Below, in pieces: positions 33,991 through 44,103 of a stretch of 64,000 nucleotides of DNA. The DNA is from Tenuibacillus multivorans (lineage in GTDB: Bacteria > Bacillota > Bacilli > Bacillales > Alkalibacillaceae), in the NCBI RefSeq assembly GCF_900103915.1, contig NZ_FNIG01000001.1, positions 458,000-521,999 on the forward strand. Reading direction: 5' to 3'. Below the pieces are notes generated by a model, which saw nothing but the letters and a program-made list of their open reading frames with translations, was not told where the DNA came from and ran no database searches. Made by a program: the position numbers and the translations under genes. Each line of letters opens with the position of its first letter. The first letter of the stretch is position 1.

Positions 33991-35856
33991 TTACTCTACA
34001 TATTGCTGCAGCACGTGTGCCGCGATGTAGTAGCCATGCTTGCGGTCCAACTCTGCGTCATTCGGAATCATTTCGTAAATGTCCCCGTCGATCAGGCCGA
34101 ACTCTAACAATTGATTCCAAGGCTCACCGAAGGATTCACCCTCAATAAACACGTCCAATAAATACTCCGCCAACCCATCACGGGTAAACGTTCCTTCGCC
34201 AAACGATTCATCCGCAGCACTCGGCGCCTTAACGGCAGCAATGTACTGGTTATAAGCATCTTCATTAATTCGCTTCAATCCATTTAAAATTAAATTGATG
34301 AAATGCTGGCGGTTGAGCGCTTCATCGACTTGCAAGTCATTGTCATAGCCTGCGACTACGAGTCCGTAATCCATCAAGAATTGAACAGCTTCGTCGTACC
34401 ATTCGCCCTTATAAGGATAGTCAATTGAAAAATGTTCAACCTTCGCACCTTGCGCCAACAACCCTTCGCGTAAATCCTCAATATCTGATTCCGAATGCGA
34501 CAGCTCGCGGAAGGTCATATCGCGTTCGAGCGACAACTGAGCGGCCGCACCACCAGCTTCACCGACGGCCATCCCGCTTGGTATAATCCGTGCACTGCCC
34601 GCCGCCAACGACGAGTACCCAGCAGAGCGGCTGACGACGATTAAGTTTTCAACCTCTAAAGGCACTGTCGACCGAAATGGTATCGCATATTGATTCGGGG
34701 AGGAGAGGACGTAGCCGTAGTCGTCCACCGACGTTGCTTGGACGTCAACCGGATAACCACCGTACGCGATGCTATCCCAATGATCGCGGTGAGTCCACAC
34801 ATCCGACATCGGCAGCATGTATTCCGAGATCACATGGCGCGTCTCGCGTACATATAACTCACTCGGATAGCTCGCAATTTCAGCATTTTCGAAGCCTGGG
34901 AAGTTTTCACGCAAATACTCAACCACATGCTCAGTTTCACGCTTTCCTTTTTCAATAGCTGCTGCATTTTCTTCGGGATCGGTTCCATCAACATCAAAAA
35001 TTTGCAGTGCATTGATATAAAAATCCTCCGACCCATCAACATCCTTCACACGCACCAGATTCAAACCCCGCAGCCTCGTATTCTCTTCAACAGGCTGATA
35101 GTCATAATGCAGCTCACTAAAGCCCCAAGCAACATTATCCGTCACGGTGCCCGGGCCGAACACTTCCTCTTGAGCCGCGCGTTTCACGCCACTCCAATCG
35201 ACACCTTCTAGATGAATCATAAGTGTCACGGCCATGTTCCGATCAGGCATGTTTATATCACCGCCGCCTTTAAAATAGGGAGCGCCAGCCTTGACCGCAA
35301 AATCAGCATCCTGTGTCGCATCGATAAAGCGTTGACCTTGCACCTCAAACGTCTCATCATCTCGCAAAACAACGGCACCCGTCACCGTCTGATCGCCACC
35401 GACCATCGCATCCTGAACATCCGTCTCAAGCGTCAGCGTCAAATTCGGCTCGCTTAAAACTAAATGCATAAACGCATCTTTACCACGCTCGATATCAAAG
35501 GCAATTTCGCCACCAACGATTTCATGCCATTCCGCAAAAATTCCGCCGATAGCCGATTCACCGCCAATGCCGTTCACCATATCGATGTAGTTCAGCATGC
35601 CATAGGTCATGAGGCCGCCCAGCCCGTCACGTTTCTCAATTAACAACGTTTCAGCACCATTTCGTGCAGCCGATACAGCAGCGGCCACGCCTTCAGGTTC
35701 ACCGCCAACGACAACAACATCGTATTCAGTTTCCGTTAATTCGTCCATCTCAGGCGGTTCATAATCCGTATTGAGCGACTGCTCATAGTTCCCCACCCAC
35801 GCCACAGCACCAACCACCACAACAATAATCAGGGCTATATAAATGTATTTTTTCAT
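33991..35856 (-). CDS. Membrane-anchored FAD-dependent oxidoreductase
   Basis: 621 residues: a signal anchor (about 4-22), then a Rossmann FAD-binding start YDVVVVGGEPEGVAAAVSAA (about 45-64) with the usual glycine-rich turn, an LLIEKRDGLGGLMTYGM adenine-ribose block, and a C-terminal part (ARIIPSGMAVGEAGGAAAQL) that closes the FAD site as in the FAD_oxidored family. The last about 150 residues look like a separate helical domain. It would act outside the membrane if the anchor is a signal anchor. Substrate unknown. It is downstream of csaB on the same strand, though a terminator-like stem separates them. Confidence 0.85.
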   Translation of the reverse strand: MKKYIYIALIIVVVVGAVAWVGNYEQSLNTDYEPPEMDELTETEYDVVVVGGEPEGVAAAVSAARNGAETLLIEKRDGLGGLMTYGMLNYIDMVNGIGGESAIGGIFAEWHEIVGGEIAFDIERGKDAFMHLVLSEPNLTLTLETDVQDAMVGGDQTVTGAVVLRDDETFEVQGQRFIDATQDADFAVKAGAPYFKGGGDINMPDRNMAVTLMIHLEGVDWSGVKRAAQEEVFGPGTVTDNVAWGFSELHYDYQPVEENTRLRGLNLVRVKDVDGSEDFYINALQIFDVDGTDPEENAAAIEKGKRETEHVVEYLRENFPGFENAEIASYPSELYVRETRHVISEYMLPMSDVWTHRDHWDSIAYGGYPVDVQATSVDDYGYVLSSPNQYAIPFRSTVPLEVENLIVVSRSAGYSSLAAGSARIIPSGMAVGEAGGAAAQLSLERDMTFRELSHSESDIEDLREGLLAQGAKVEHFSIDYPYKGEWYDEAVQFLMDYGLVVAGYDNDLQVDEALNRQHFINLILNGLKRINEDAYNQYIAAVKAPSAADESFGEGTFTRDGLAEYLLDVFIEGESFGEPWNQLLEFGLIDGDIYEMIPNDAELDRKHGYYIAAHVLQQYVE

Positions 35857-35945
35857 TGAGTTATGTTCCTCCTAAGTCGTCCAAACGCCTATATCTCTAT
35901 CTTTCCACATAAACACGCATCAAAACCTAAAACCTCAATAAATAA

Positions 35946-35975
35946 CGGGAGATAACTGTCAAAACAAATCTCCCG
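35946..35975 (-). terminator. Terminator-like stem after csaB (minus strand)
   Basis: CGGGAGAT (35946-35953) and ATCTCCCG (35968-35975) form an eight-pair stem; on the minus strand it is followed by TTATTTATTG. Confidence 0.65.
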
Positions 35976-35987
35976 CTAGAAAACTCA

Positions 35988-37058
35988 TTAATTCCGATTA
36001 AAAACATCAACCGCCATCTCAGCCGTATGTACCGCATCGCGATGCAACGACTCCACACGCTTTTCATACGCCGACAAGTCACGCTCATGCAAACTTCGAG
36101 CCGCCTCCACGATATCCTCAGCTCCCCATTGATCCTGACGCACATGACCGACAACAGGCTGATCGACCATCGAGGCAAACGAATCAATTTTCGGATCATA
36201 TGATAACGCAGCAAAAGGCGTATGACTAATCGCCGCAAAAATGAGCGCGTGCAGCCGCATACCAACGAGCAACTCCGACTCGCCAATTAAGGCAATTTTC
36301 TCTTCCATCGATAGGTTATACGGCGCAATCTTACTTTTCTCGCGCATCATCTTCGCCGTTTCCTTAGACGTTTTATAATCGTGCTTCCCATGCATCGGGA
36401 CAAACACGATCGAATAACCGTCGCGAGCCAATTGATCGAGCGCATCCGCGATACGAATCAGGTACGGCACCTGCGTCTGCCATTCGCGCACACTCACAGT
36501 CACAATCGGCCCCACCACATTGACATCTGCCAACCATTCACTAGTAAAACGTCGTCCATCTAGACCGAGCACCGGATCCGGCACGACCGTCACCCCTGGC
36601 GCAACCTTCATCCGCTCAAGCAACGCCTTCGAATCCTCATCACGCACGGTAATCTGATCCACCTTATTAAACGTCGATCGTAACAACCACTTAGACAGCA
36701 TCCGATTAACCGGCCCGACGCCTTGCGCATAGACGAATACCGACTTACCAAACCACTTCGCCATCCGAATAATCCCCGCATAATAAGGAATCGACTTAAT
36801 ACTCGTCGCATCCTGCATCAAGCTGCCACCACCGCTAATCAAACCATCACTCGATTTAATCACCTCACGCACAGCCTTTAAATCAAACCGATTCACCGCC
36901 TCAACATCATACAGCTCAGCCGTCTGACTCGGATTATTCGATAACACTGTCACCTCAACATCAGGCTTGAGCTCGCGCAGCGTCCTGACAATCGAAAACA
37001 AAATCGCTTCATCGCCAACATTGTCAAACCCGTAATACCCCGACATCACAATTCGCAT
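35988..37058 (-). CDS. csaB: Polysaccharide pyruvyl transferase CsaB
   Basis: 356 residues from ATG 37058 (GCGAGGTGAGTAAA ahead; a longer frame would overlap the previous gene). It adds ketal-linked pyruvate to the secondary cell-wall polymer, the ligand to which SLH domains bind. The start MRIVMSGYYGFDNVGDEAIL is diagnostic of CsaB, and VYAQGVGPVNR and ELLVGMRLHALIFAA are the usual later blocks. It directly follows the DUF5693 gene (one base between stop and start). Its presence explains the SLH-domain proteins at 41762, 44192 and 52958. Confidence 0.94.
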   Translation of the reverse strand: MRIVMSGYYGFDNVGDEAILFSIVRTLRELKPDVEVTVLSNNPSQTAELYDVEAVNRFDLKAVREVIKSSDGLISGGGSLMQDATSIKSIPYYAGIIRMAKWFGKSVFVYAQGVGPVNRMLSKWLLRSTFNKVDQITVRDEDSKALLERMKVAPGVTVVPDPVLGLDGRRFTSEWLADVNVVGPIVTVSVREWQTQVPYLIRIADALDQLARDGYSIVFVPMHGKHDYKTSKETAKMMREKSKIAPYNLSMEEKIALIGESELLVGMRLHALIFAAISHTPFAALSYDPKIDSFASMVDQPVVGHVRQDQWGAEDIVEAARSLHERDLSAYEKRVESLHRDAVHTAEMAVDVFNRN

Positions 37059-37059
37059 T

Positions 37060-38916
37060 TTACTCACCTCGCGGGAAAAACTTTCGCGCATAATTATAAA
37101 CAAAATTAAAGACAACAATGGCGATGAGACCAATGATTAAGCCAAACACAAGCCCATAAACCGTACGCAATAACGAAATTTCAAGCGGAATATGGAAATG
37201 GGTGAACGTATTCATAATCGATAAAAAGCCGATGACACCAGGAATAAGCAGGAGACGTCCCCAAATCTTACTGTAACGCATCACATATAGACCAAGCACG
37301 AACGCCGGGAACCCAAGTAAAAATTCCTTCGTTCTCGGACGGACATATAGATACTCTTCTAACAGCTGGCGCATCGTCATTTCGATTTGACTGACCTCGT
37401 TCGTGTTTCCGGTCCGCATTAGATAGTACAATCCTACCGCACCGAGTAAACCGATCACGACGAGATGCCAGTATTTCGCTTCAGTATTAAGCATCCGCAA
37501 GCCGATCTGCCAGAAGAAATACACCGCTACAAACGCAATCGGCAGTAGATAAACGAGCTTCACGCCACGGAACATTTCAAAACCGGTAATAAACCCGTTA
37601 CCATTTAAAACGGCAACGACAATTAAAATCCCAACGAACGTATAAAGCGTCGCCATCAGGAATCCTTTTAACATGTTCGGAACAGACCCCGCATGATTTT
37701 GCGAAGCCTTCACAACCGCATAGGACGGTGCCGCCACCGCAATACCTAACGCAAACGCCTGCGCAAATAACAATCGGTCCGTGAGCAGGTAAGCGATCGC
37801 TAATAACGCCATCAGTCCTGTTACACCGAAACGTAAAATCATCACCGGCACAATTTCAGACGCGATATAAATAAACACAACCCCAGCCGCAAACGCCGCT
37901 AACACGCTCCAAAACGGAATATCGACATCTTCAAACGGGGCAGGGGAGCCCGTCGTAAACTTGTCCGGCATCTCTGCATACAGCATATCTAAAAATTCAG
38001 TCGTGCCTTGTAAGCTCTCATGCGGCTCCGCATCCGGCACGTGTAAAAACAACGAACGCATATTACGCTCTTTCACCGCACGAATCGCCTGGTCCACATC
38101 TTCCTCTAAACTAGTGTTATCAAGAGTCAAGCTATGGAGACGAACAAAATCATAGCCCGTATTCCGCGAAATCATCACATTCCCTTTTTGACGAGTAAAC
38201 TCAATATCGTAAAAATAATAACCCGCATCATGAAGCTCATTCGTCAGCTCCGTCATCACATCAAGATCCGGATACCCAATCGCTTCCTCACCCGAGAAGA
38301 GTAAACCGTTAAGCTGACCATCTAAATTCGTTAAATAATCAATCGTCGTTTCATTCCCGTATTGATCGGTATTTTCGACCCGTGCGATATAATTAAAACC
38401 ATACGACTTAATCTTTTCAATCATCTGCTGGTCATAACCCAGAACGGTATTTAACGACATCTGACTATCCATTTTAAGATGTAATAATGGCTCTGATCCC
38501 ACCATTACTTCTTCCATTTCAAAGTGCTGGAAGATTAAATCCATATAAAACTCATTCTCCGGAAGGGATACAAAGACGCCATCCGTATCCTCCGTAATCT
38601 CAAAATCATACTCACTAAAACGAAGCGCCTCTTTTAAATCAGTCGGCGAATATAAATCAATAATTTCATCTTCATCCATCGAATCTAGCGAAATCGGCTC
38701 AACACTAATCGTCGTTAAACCCGCATCCTTTAATTCCTGCAACGCCTCATCAAGCGAAATCCCACTCTCAGACGTGAGCTCCTCAATCTCAAAATAAGGC
38801 AGCACCGTTTCATATGTAGCATTCGATTCCTCAACCTGCCAGCGATTCACGACCCCAGGCAGCGAAGCCAATAACAGAAGTATCACAATCCCCAAAAGTA
38901 AAATCCGTTTAGACAT
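37060..38916 (-). CDS. DUF5693 family polytopic membrane protein
   Basis: 618 residues. One N-terminal signal/anchor (about 5-20), an extracytoplasmic half (about 25-330) and about nine membrane helices in the second half. DUF5693 proteins are constantly found beside csaB in SLH-bearing Bacilli, so a part in polymer pyruvylation or export is likely but unproven. Start ATG 38916 follows AAAGGAGAG. It is translationally close to csaB, in one operon. Confidence 0.85.
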   Translation of the reverse strand: MSKRILLLGIVILLLLASLPGVVNRWQVEESNATYETVLPYFEIEELTSESGISLDEALQELKDAGLTTISVEPISLDSMDEDEIIDLYSPTDLKEALRFSEYDFEITEDTDGVFVSLPENEFYMDLIFQHFEMEEVMVGSEPLLHLKMDSQMSLNTVLGYDQQMIEKIKSYGFNYIARVENTDQYGNETTIDYLTNLDGQLNGLLFSGEEAIGYPDLDVMTELTNELHDAGYYFYDIEFTRQKGNVMISRNTGYDFVRLHSLTLDNTSLEEDVDQAIRAVKERNMRSLFLHVPDAEPHESLQGTTEFLDMLYAEMPDKFTTGSPAPFEDVDIPFWSVLAAFAAGVVFIYIASEIVPVMILRFGVTGLMALLAIAYLLTDRLLFAQAFALGIAVAAPSYAVVKASQNHAGSVPNMLKGFLMATLYTFVGILIVVAVLNGNGFITGFEMFRGVKLVYLLPIAFVAVYFFWQIGLRMLNTEAKYWHLVVIGLLGAVGLYYLMRTGNTNEVSQIEMTMRQLLEEYLYVRPRTKEFLLGFPAFVLGLYVMRYSKIWGRLLLIPGVIGFLSIMNTFTHFHIPLEISLLRTVYGLVFGLIIGLIAIVVFNFVYNYARKFFPRGE

Positions 38917-38980
38917 GCATTTCTCTCCTTTATGTATGTAATATTCAGCGCGAACCTCATACCGCGCTTAAGTTTTTTGA

Positions 38981-39097
38981 GACAAACTTAAATAAAAATG
39001 ATATGAACTTAAACAAAAATTTTGTAACTTAAATAGATTTAAGGAAAACTTACACAACTTTTAAGCCAACTTAAACAAAAACTGCTTAAACTTAAAC
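38981..39097. repeat. 21-bp phased array (AACTTAAA family), 6 units
   Basis: AACTTA anchors at 38985, 39006, 39026, 39047, 39068 and 39089: steps of 21, 20, 21, 21 and 21 bp. A/T-rich consensus AACTTAAANAAAAA. It occupies the 187-base gap between the flippase gene and the DUF5693 gene, and so may lie within one transcript. Confidence 0.88.
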
Positions 39098-39103
39098 ACT
39101 TAT

Positions 39104-40663
39104 CTATTTAAAAAACTTCCCAATCACTGGGAACTGGGCTAATAAGTCACGCCCAATCGCTTTATACACGAAAATCTGCACCGCATACAGAGCGGCACCG
39201 ACTAGAATAGCAGCGACCACATAGCCCATCGCTTCTAGTCTTGTCCATGAGGCGATATTCATGTATAACGTTGGAAGGCCAATCAACGCCCCCATTACAA
39301 TAGAAGAAAACATAATTTTAACTACATTCAAATCCATCACTTTAAACGGTACTGCACGGTAAATGAACACGAACGTCGCTGTCATTAAAATTAAATAAAC
39401 AACTAACGTCGACATCGCCGCACCATCTAAGCCAAACTGCTGGATCAACACGACGTTGAGCACCGTTTTCACGACCATCGAGCCGAGGACAACCAACGCC
39501 GCACGACCAGCCCAGTTGATCCCCTGCATAATCCCGATCGAAACAACTACAATCGATGTAAACACGGAACTCACATTTAGAATCGCAAGGACTGTGTTCC
39601 CCTCTAAATCGGTAAAGAGCGCGAGGTTCATTGGTAGCGTCAACGCAAACAGTCCTGCCGCAGCCGGCCACGAGACTAAATGCGTCATGTAAAACGCTCG
39701 CTCAATAACCGAGCGCGTCTCATCAAACTGACGCTCCGCCAACTTCTTCGTAATCAGCGGCACAAGGGGGAGGACGACCGACATCGAGAACACCGTCGCA
39801 ATCTGAACGAGCGCCAGCCCACGACCGTAAATCCCGTATAAATAATTGATGTCACCCGTCTCAACACCAGCCGTCCGCAAACCCAATGGCACGGTAAACG
39901 AATCGACGACATTGACTAAAGCCATCGTAATCGTCCCAATCGCAATCGGAATTGACACCTTTAAAATACGCTTCGCCCAGTGTTTAAACGTCGCAAACGA
40001 ATAACCTTCGCCCGATGCCACAGCCTTCACATCCGAGCGCATATACGTCCAGCGTAAAAAGACGAGTGAGATAAACGCCCCGATAATCGAACCTGACATG
40101 ACACCGCCAGCGATGACTTCATCCGATGCCCCCTGCTGAACCAACACATAAGCCGCCACTAAAATAATCCCAACACGGACGAACTGCTCAATCACCTGCG
40201 ACACCGCAGTCGGCGTCATATTTTCAAACCCTTGAAAATACCCACGATAAACCGCCATATAAGGTGCGACTAGCAAGGTTGCTGCCACGACAACTAGCGC
40301 CAGCTCCGTCTCAGGCCCACCGAGCATATAAGCCAACTGATCCGAGAACGCAAATATAAGAAGAAAACTCGTCACTCCGAACAACAGACCTAAAATGCTC
40401 GCCGATATGTAAATCTCCCGGATAGCCCCTTGATGATCCTTCGTCCGCGCCTCCGCAATCAGCTTCGAAATCGCAATCGGAATCCCAGCAACAGACAAAA
40501 TCAACGCCACCATATAAACCGGATACACTAAACTGAAAATCCCGAGCACCTCATCACCCGCGATGTTTTGAAGCGGTATACGAAAAATACTCCCCAACAC
40601 CTTCGACACTAACGTCGCGACTGATAAAATGACCGTACTTTTAATAAACGTCGACCGACTCAT
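39104..40663 (-). CDS. Polysaccharide/lipid flippase (SpoVB/MurJ-like MVF family)
   Basis: 519 residues with about fourteen membrane helices, starting MSRSTFIKSTVILSVATLVS, the usual opening of the SpoVB/YtgP group within the MOP exporter superfamily. Such proteins flip undecaprenyl-linked sugars across the membrane. The gene overlaps the TagA-type glycosyltransferase by four bases, so the two are coupled. Context makes flipping of the wall-polymer precursor likely; a role as general lipid II flippase cannot be excluded. Confidence 0.85.
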   Translation of the reverse strand: MSRSTFIKSTVILSVATLVSKVLGSIFRIPLQNIAGDEVLGIFSLVYPVYMVALILSVAGIPIAISKLIAEARTKDHQGAIREIYISASILGLLFGVTSFLLIFAFSDQLAYMLGGPETELALVVVAATLLVAPYMAVYRGYFQGFENMTPTAVSQVIEQFVRVGIILVAAYVLVQQGASDEVIAGGVMSGSIIGAFISLVFLRWTYMRSDVKAVASGEGYSFATFKHWAKRILKVSIPIAIGTITMALVNVVDSFTVPLGLRTAGVETGDINYLYGIYGRGLALVQIATVFSMSVVLPLVPLITKKLAERQFDETRSVIERAFYMTHLVSWPAAAGLFALTLPMNLALFTDLEGNTVLAILNVSSVFTSIVVVSIGIMQGINWAGRAALVVLGSMVVKTVLNVVLIQQFGLDGAAMSTLVVYLILMTATFVFIYRAVPFKVMDLNVVKIMFSSIVMGALIGLPTLYMNIASWTRLEAMGYVVAAILVGAALYAVQIFVYKAIGRDLLAQFPVIGKFFK

Positions 40664-41391
40664 CGTGATCCCTTAACTTTCTGTTTTAAAATTTTTAACC
40701 CGAACCGAGGCAGGGCTAACATCCGACGCCAACGACTCGGCTGCTGGAATAAGCGATATAACCATTCTAAGTTGAGCTTCTGCCAAATCTTCGGTGCACG
40801 CTTCATCGTACCCGCAATTCCGTCGAAGCTACCACCAACCCCGATAAACACGCCATGATCAAATTCATCTAAATGCTCACTGATCCATTTCTCCTGACGC
40901 GGGGCACCAAGTCCGACTAACACGATGTCTGGATTCGCATCCCTAATATTCTGAGCTACGGACGGATCATCCCAGTCAAAATAACCATCCCGATAACCGA
41001 CAATCTCAAGCCCCGGATATTGACTCACGATTTTCTCCTGTGCCGTCTCGATGATCTCAGGCTTAGCCCCAAGAAAATAGAAACGATAACCCTTCTCGTC
41101 ACCACGATTAAACAACTCATGAATCGTGTCAAAACCCGTGACACGACCAGGTAACGGCTCGCCTAACAACTGAGCGCCCTTAACGACACCGACACCATCC
41201 GCCGTTACAAAATCCGCCTCATGCGCTAGACGCATAAACTCATCATTTTCCTGAGCCAGCATCACAATCTCTGGATTGGCTGTTACGACAAACGTTTTTT
41301 TCTTTTCTGAAATCCTTTCTTCTAATAAGGAAACAAATCCATCTTGATCTATATGAATAAAAGGTACTCCTAATATAGTTACACGCCTCAT
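40660..41391 (-). CDS. tagA: WecG/TagA/CpsF family glycosyltransferase
   Basis: 243 residues. The family adds N-acetylmannosamine (or a related sugar) to undecaprenyl-PP-GlcNAc, the first committed step of teichoic acid or secondary wall-polymer synthesis. Visible blocks are FVVTANPEIVMLAQEN (about 35-50), FVTADGVGVVKGAQLLG (about 62-78, with the catalytic aspartate) and VLVGLGAPRQEKWISEH (about 157-173). Together with the flippase and csaB it makes the pyruvylated polymer for SLH attachment. Exact sugar unknown. Confidence 0.9.
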   Translation of the reverse strand: MRRVTILGVPFIHIDQDGFVSLLEERISEKKKTFVVTANPEIVMLAQENDEFMRLAHEADFVTADGVGVVKGAQLLGEPLPGRVTGFDTIHELFNRGDEKGYRFYFLGAKPEIIETAQEKIVSQYPGLEIVGYRDGYFDWDDPSVAQNIRDANPDIVLVGLGAPRQEKWISEHLDEFDHGVFIGVGGSFDGIAGTMKRAPKIWQKLNLEWLYRLFQQPSRWRRMLALPRFGLKILKQKVKGSR

Positions 41392-41494
41392 ACCGATACT
41401 CCTTTAAACTAGTACATATGACTAAATAATACCATACATTAATAGTCGCTAGAAATAACATTTCTGTTACGAAATCATGTAAGAAAATAAAGTT

Positions 41495-41650
41495 CATTGG
41501 GTGATCAACTAATATGATTGGGGAATCGTCACCCTACATGGGGCAAAAACCTCTCATCAATGGGGGATTATCACTCTACAATGGGTAAAAACTTCTCATG
41601 ATTGGGGAAACATCACCCTACATTGGGCAAAAAACTCTCATAATCGGGGA
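41495..41650. repeat. 21-bp phased array (CCCAATGA family, reverse orientation), 8 units
   Basis: TGG anchors at 41498, 41519, 41539, 41561, 41582, 41603, 41624 and (CGG) 41645; mean step 21 bp with one base shifted at one unit. GGGGAATC and GGGCAAAAA half-units alternate, as in the array after comK and with the same orientation. 41651-41711 holds nothing else. Confidence 0.9.
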
Positions 41651-41711
41651 ATCAGACACATCCACCGGGCACTCAACCTATATCATAGGCCATCCAGACC
41701 CCCGTACCAAA

Positions 41712-41746
41712 ACAAAAAAAGAAGCTCGCCGCAACCAGCGGCGAGC
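41712..41746 (-). terminator. Terminator of the SLH-glucosaminidase gene (minus strand)
   Basis: GCTCGCCGC (41724-41732) and GCGGCGAGC (41738-41746) form a nine-pair GC stem; on the minus strand it is followed by TTCTTTTTTTG. Confidence 0.94.
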
Positions 41747-41761
41747 CTCCATCTAAATCTA

Positions 41762-43711
41762 TTATTCTTCTTCAGTATCTTCAACTTCCTCAGCCTTCAC
41801 ATCAATCACATAATCACTATGAACATAAGCTGTTTCACCTTTATATGTGATTAAGTACCAATCACCGTCCATCGCTGGTTGATCGCCTTTATCTGAAATA
41901 CCTGGAACCACTTCACCATTTTGAAGGGAACCGAGATCGTCAGCATTCGTTGAAGGTGCGCTACGAACATTTAATGTATAGCCTTCACCAACATCAACCT
42001 TAAGCGGAACGGCAAATTCTAAGAACTCACCTGACGCCCAGCCCGTGGTACCGTCGTAATCAACCTTGTACCAACCGCCGTTATATCCTACGACTTCAAC
42101 TGGAGCACCTGCTGGAATTTCGCCAACTTCATTATTCGCCCAAGTATTCGGATAAGAACGCATATTCAAGTGCGGCTCAGCCGTTGACTCCATCATGACA
42201 CCATTATACGTATCTAACACCGCATAACGTTCTTCAATTGGAGGTAACGACGTTTCACCTGGCATGTCCTCAAACTCAGGAACATCGAACTGCATCGCAT
42301 ATGAATCAGTTAAATCATATTCAGTAAACATATCATGAATTTCTTCGGCTTGAACTGTAGCCCATTGTGTATGAGTCGCATATTGATGGTCCCCTGGGTC
42401 TTCAGGATCCCAGCGCATCTTATACAGTGTATCTTGTCCAATACCAATATAATTTCGGCTAATGTGCTCAGCCCCACCTTCGATTGCTTCAGCAGGGGAG
42501 AACCAGCCTTGATCAAACGCATATTTCGCGCCGCCACGAATTGGCTGACTATCAACCGCACCATATCCATACATATTATAAACGATATGGTCGATCCGTT
42601 CGTCATCTAAATCGCGAATAATGACGGGTTCTTCTTCACCATCATCATTCTCTTCCATTGGAACTTCACCATTCTCATCAACCCCGACACCTTTTGCTAA
42701 TGTCGAAGTCCCATTACCGGTTTCATGGAACGCATGAGCAATCAGATAAATCTCATTCACATTATATTCCTTACTCGCGTCAATAAACGCCTGAGCTTCT
42801 CCATCTAAAATGCCTTTACCATCTAAAATGTCGTTATTAATTTCATCAGCCGATAAACCGGACTGACCCGATAGAACTAAGAATTGGTAAAATTCACTTG
42901 AATCTTGGTCAAAATTTTCCGGATTGGCATAATACTCAACAACCAGCTGACTAGCTATAAAAATTCCAGCCCCATCCACTTTTGGAGTCTTATTCATCTG
43001 GATATTAATCATATTTGAAAAACTAATATCATATGATGAAGTTGTGTACTCAGCATCAGGGTCCTTAGCACCATCATCAGAATCATCTGGCACATCAACT
43101 AAACCTAACATTCTATTAAGTAAAGCCGACGCTTCACCACGAGTTGTATTATCATTCGGTGCAAAATTCACTTCATCACCAGACGATTTTCCCGCAACTA
43201 CATCTAACGTCACGAGCTTCTCAATTGATGGCTTGGACCAGGACTGAATCTGACCCACATCATCAAACGTTAATTCAGCATTGTCAGCATCAACACCACT
43301 GAACGTTAAAGCATTCATAATCATAACCGACATCTCTTCACGAGAAATCTTAGCATTCGGTTTAAACGAGCCATCATCATAACCATTTACTAGATTATGA
43401 CTACTTGCAATCGAAACTGTTTCATAATACCAACTGTTCTCACCAACATCGCTAAAGCTTTGAACATTGCTATCATTTAATGATAGATTTAATGAATTCA
43501 CGATAAAAACAGTGAACTCAGCACGCGTCACTTCACGATCAGGTTTATAAGTACCATCTTCATACCCATTTAAGATACCTTGATCAATTAATTGACGCAT
43601 ATCCCATTCAAAATAGTGACCTGAAACATCATCATGTTCATCAGCAGAAGCGGGAATGGTAAACGAAAACGTTAAAGCGAATATTAAACTAAATAAAAGA
43701 GATCGCTTCAT
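41762..43711 (-). CDS. SLH-anchored glucosaminidase with SH3 repeats
   Basis: 649 residues from ATG 43711 (AGGAGG twelve bases ahead; a 65-residue upstream extension is not signal-like). Signal peptide about 1-24, then three SLH domains (about 28-190, with TYKPDREVTRAEF and SFKPNAKISREEM), a linker, a Bax/LytG-type endo-beta-N-acetylglucosaminidase domain (about 260-470, with HAFHETGNGTS) and two bacterial SH3 domains (about 510-635). It would be held on the pyruvylated wall polymer and cut glycan strands during growth or separation. Divergent from the S-layer gene. Confidence 0.9.
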   Translation of the reverse strand: MKRSLLFSLIFALTFSFTIPASADEHDDVSGHYFEWDMRQLIDQGILNGYEDGTYKPDREVTRAEFTVFIVNSLNLSLNDSNVQSFSDVGENSWYYETVSIASSHNLVNGYDDGSFKPNAKISREEMSVMIMNALTFSGVDADNAELTFDDVGQIQSWSKPSIEKLVTLDVVAGKSSGDEVNFAPNDNTTRGEASALLNRMLGLVDVPDDSDDGAKDPDAEYTTSSYDISFSNMINIQMNKTPKVDGAGIFIASQLVVEYYANPENFDQDSSEFYQFLVLSGQSGLSADEINNDILDGKGILDGEAQAFIDASKEYNVNEIYLIAHAFHETGNGTSTLAKGVGVDENGEVPMEENDDGEEEPVIIRDLDDERIDHIVYNMYGYGAVDSQPIRGGAKYAFDQGWFSPAEAIEGGAEHISRNYIGIGQDTLYKMRWDPEDPGDHQYATHTQWATVQAEEIHDMFTEYDLTDSYAMQFDVPEFEDMPGETSLPPIEERYAVLDTYNGVMMESTAEPHLNMRSYPNTWANNEVGEIPAGAPVEVVGYNGGWYKVDYDGTTGWASGEFLEFAVPLKVDVGEGYTLNVRSAPSTNADDLGSLQNGEVVPGISDKGDQPAMDGDWYLITYKGETAYVHSDYVIDVKAEEVEDTEEE

Positions 43712-43899
43712 TGAATTATGTATCCTCCTCTCACAAATATATGTTGATACATAATAATCTATCAAAAAAAGTCGAGAAAGAATAGATAAATTAGTAGGAT
43801 ATTGTAAAAATTTAAAAGATTCAAAGGCACATCCGATAATATATAGGAAGATAAATATGAATCTTTTGTAAATTTTTAGCCAATATATTAGAAAAATTA

Positions 43900-43928
43900 T
43901 TGACATTTAAATTCTATTTGTTAATAAT
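43900..43928 (+). promoter_or_regulatory. Probable sigma-A promoter of the S-layer gene
   Basis: TTGACA at 43900, 17-base spacer, AATAAT at 43923 (five of six matches). It would give a leader of about 255 bases, as is common for strongly expressed S-layer genes. Confidence 0.55.
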
Positions 43929-44103
43929 AGTTAAAAGAATATAGAAATTTTCTTGATTTTTCTGCAAAATTTGTAATAGTATTAAGATGGAAATGAAATC
44001 AGAATGTAAAAATTCATTGATTTTCCCATTTACTAGTGTTATATTTTTAGTATGAGTTTCATAGAGTCATCAAGAAATACATATGAACTCAGTCAGGTAT
44101 CAA

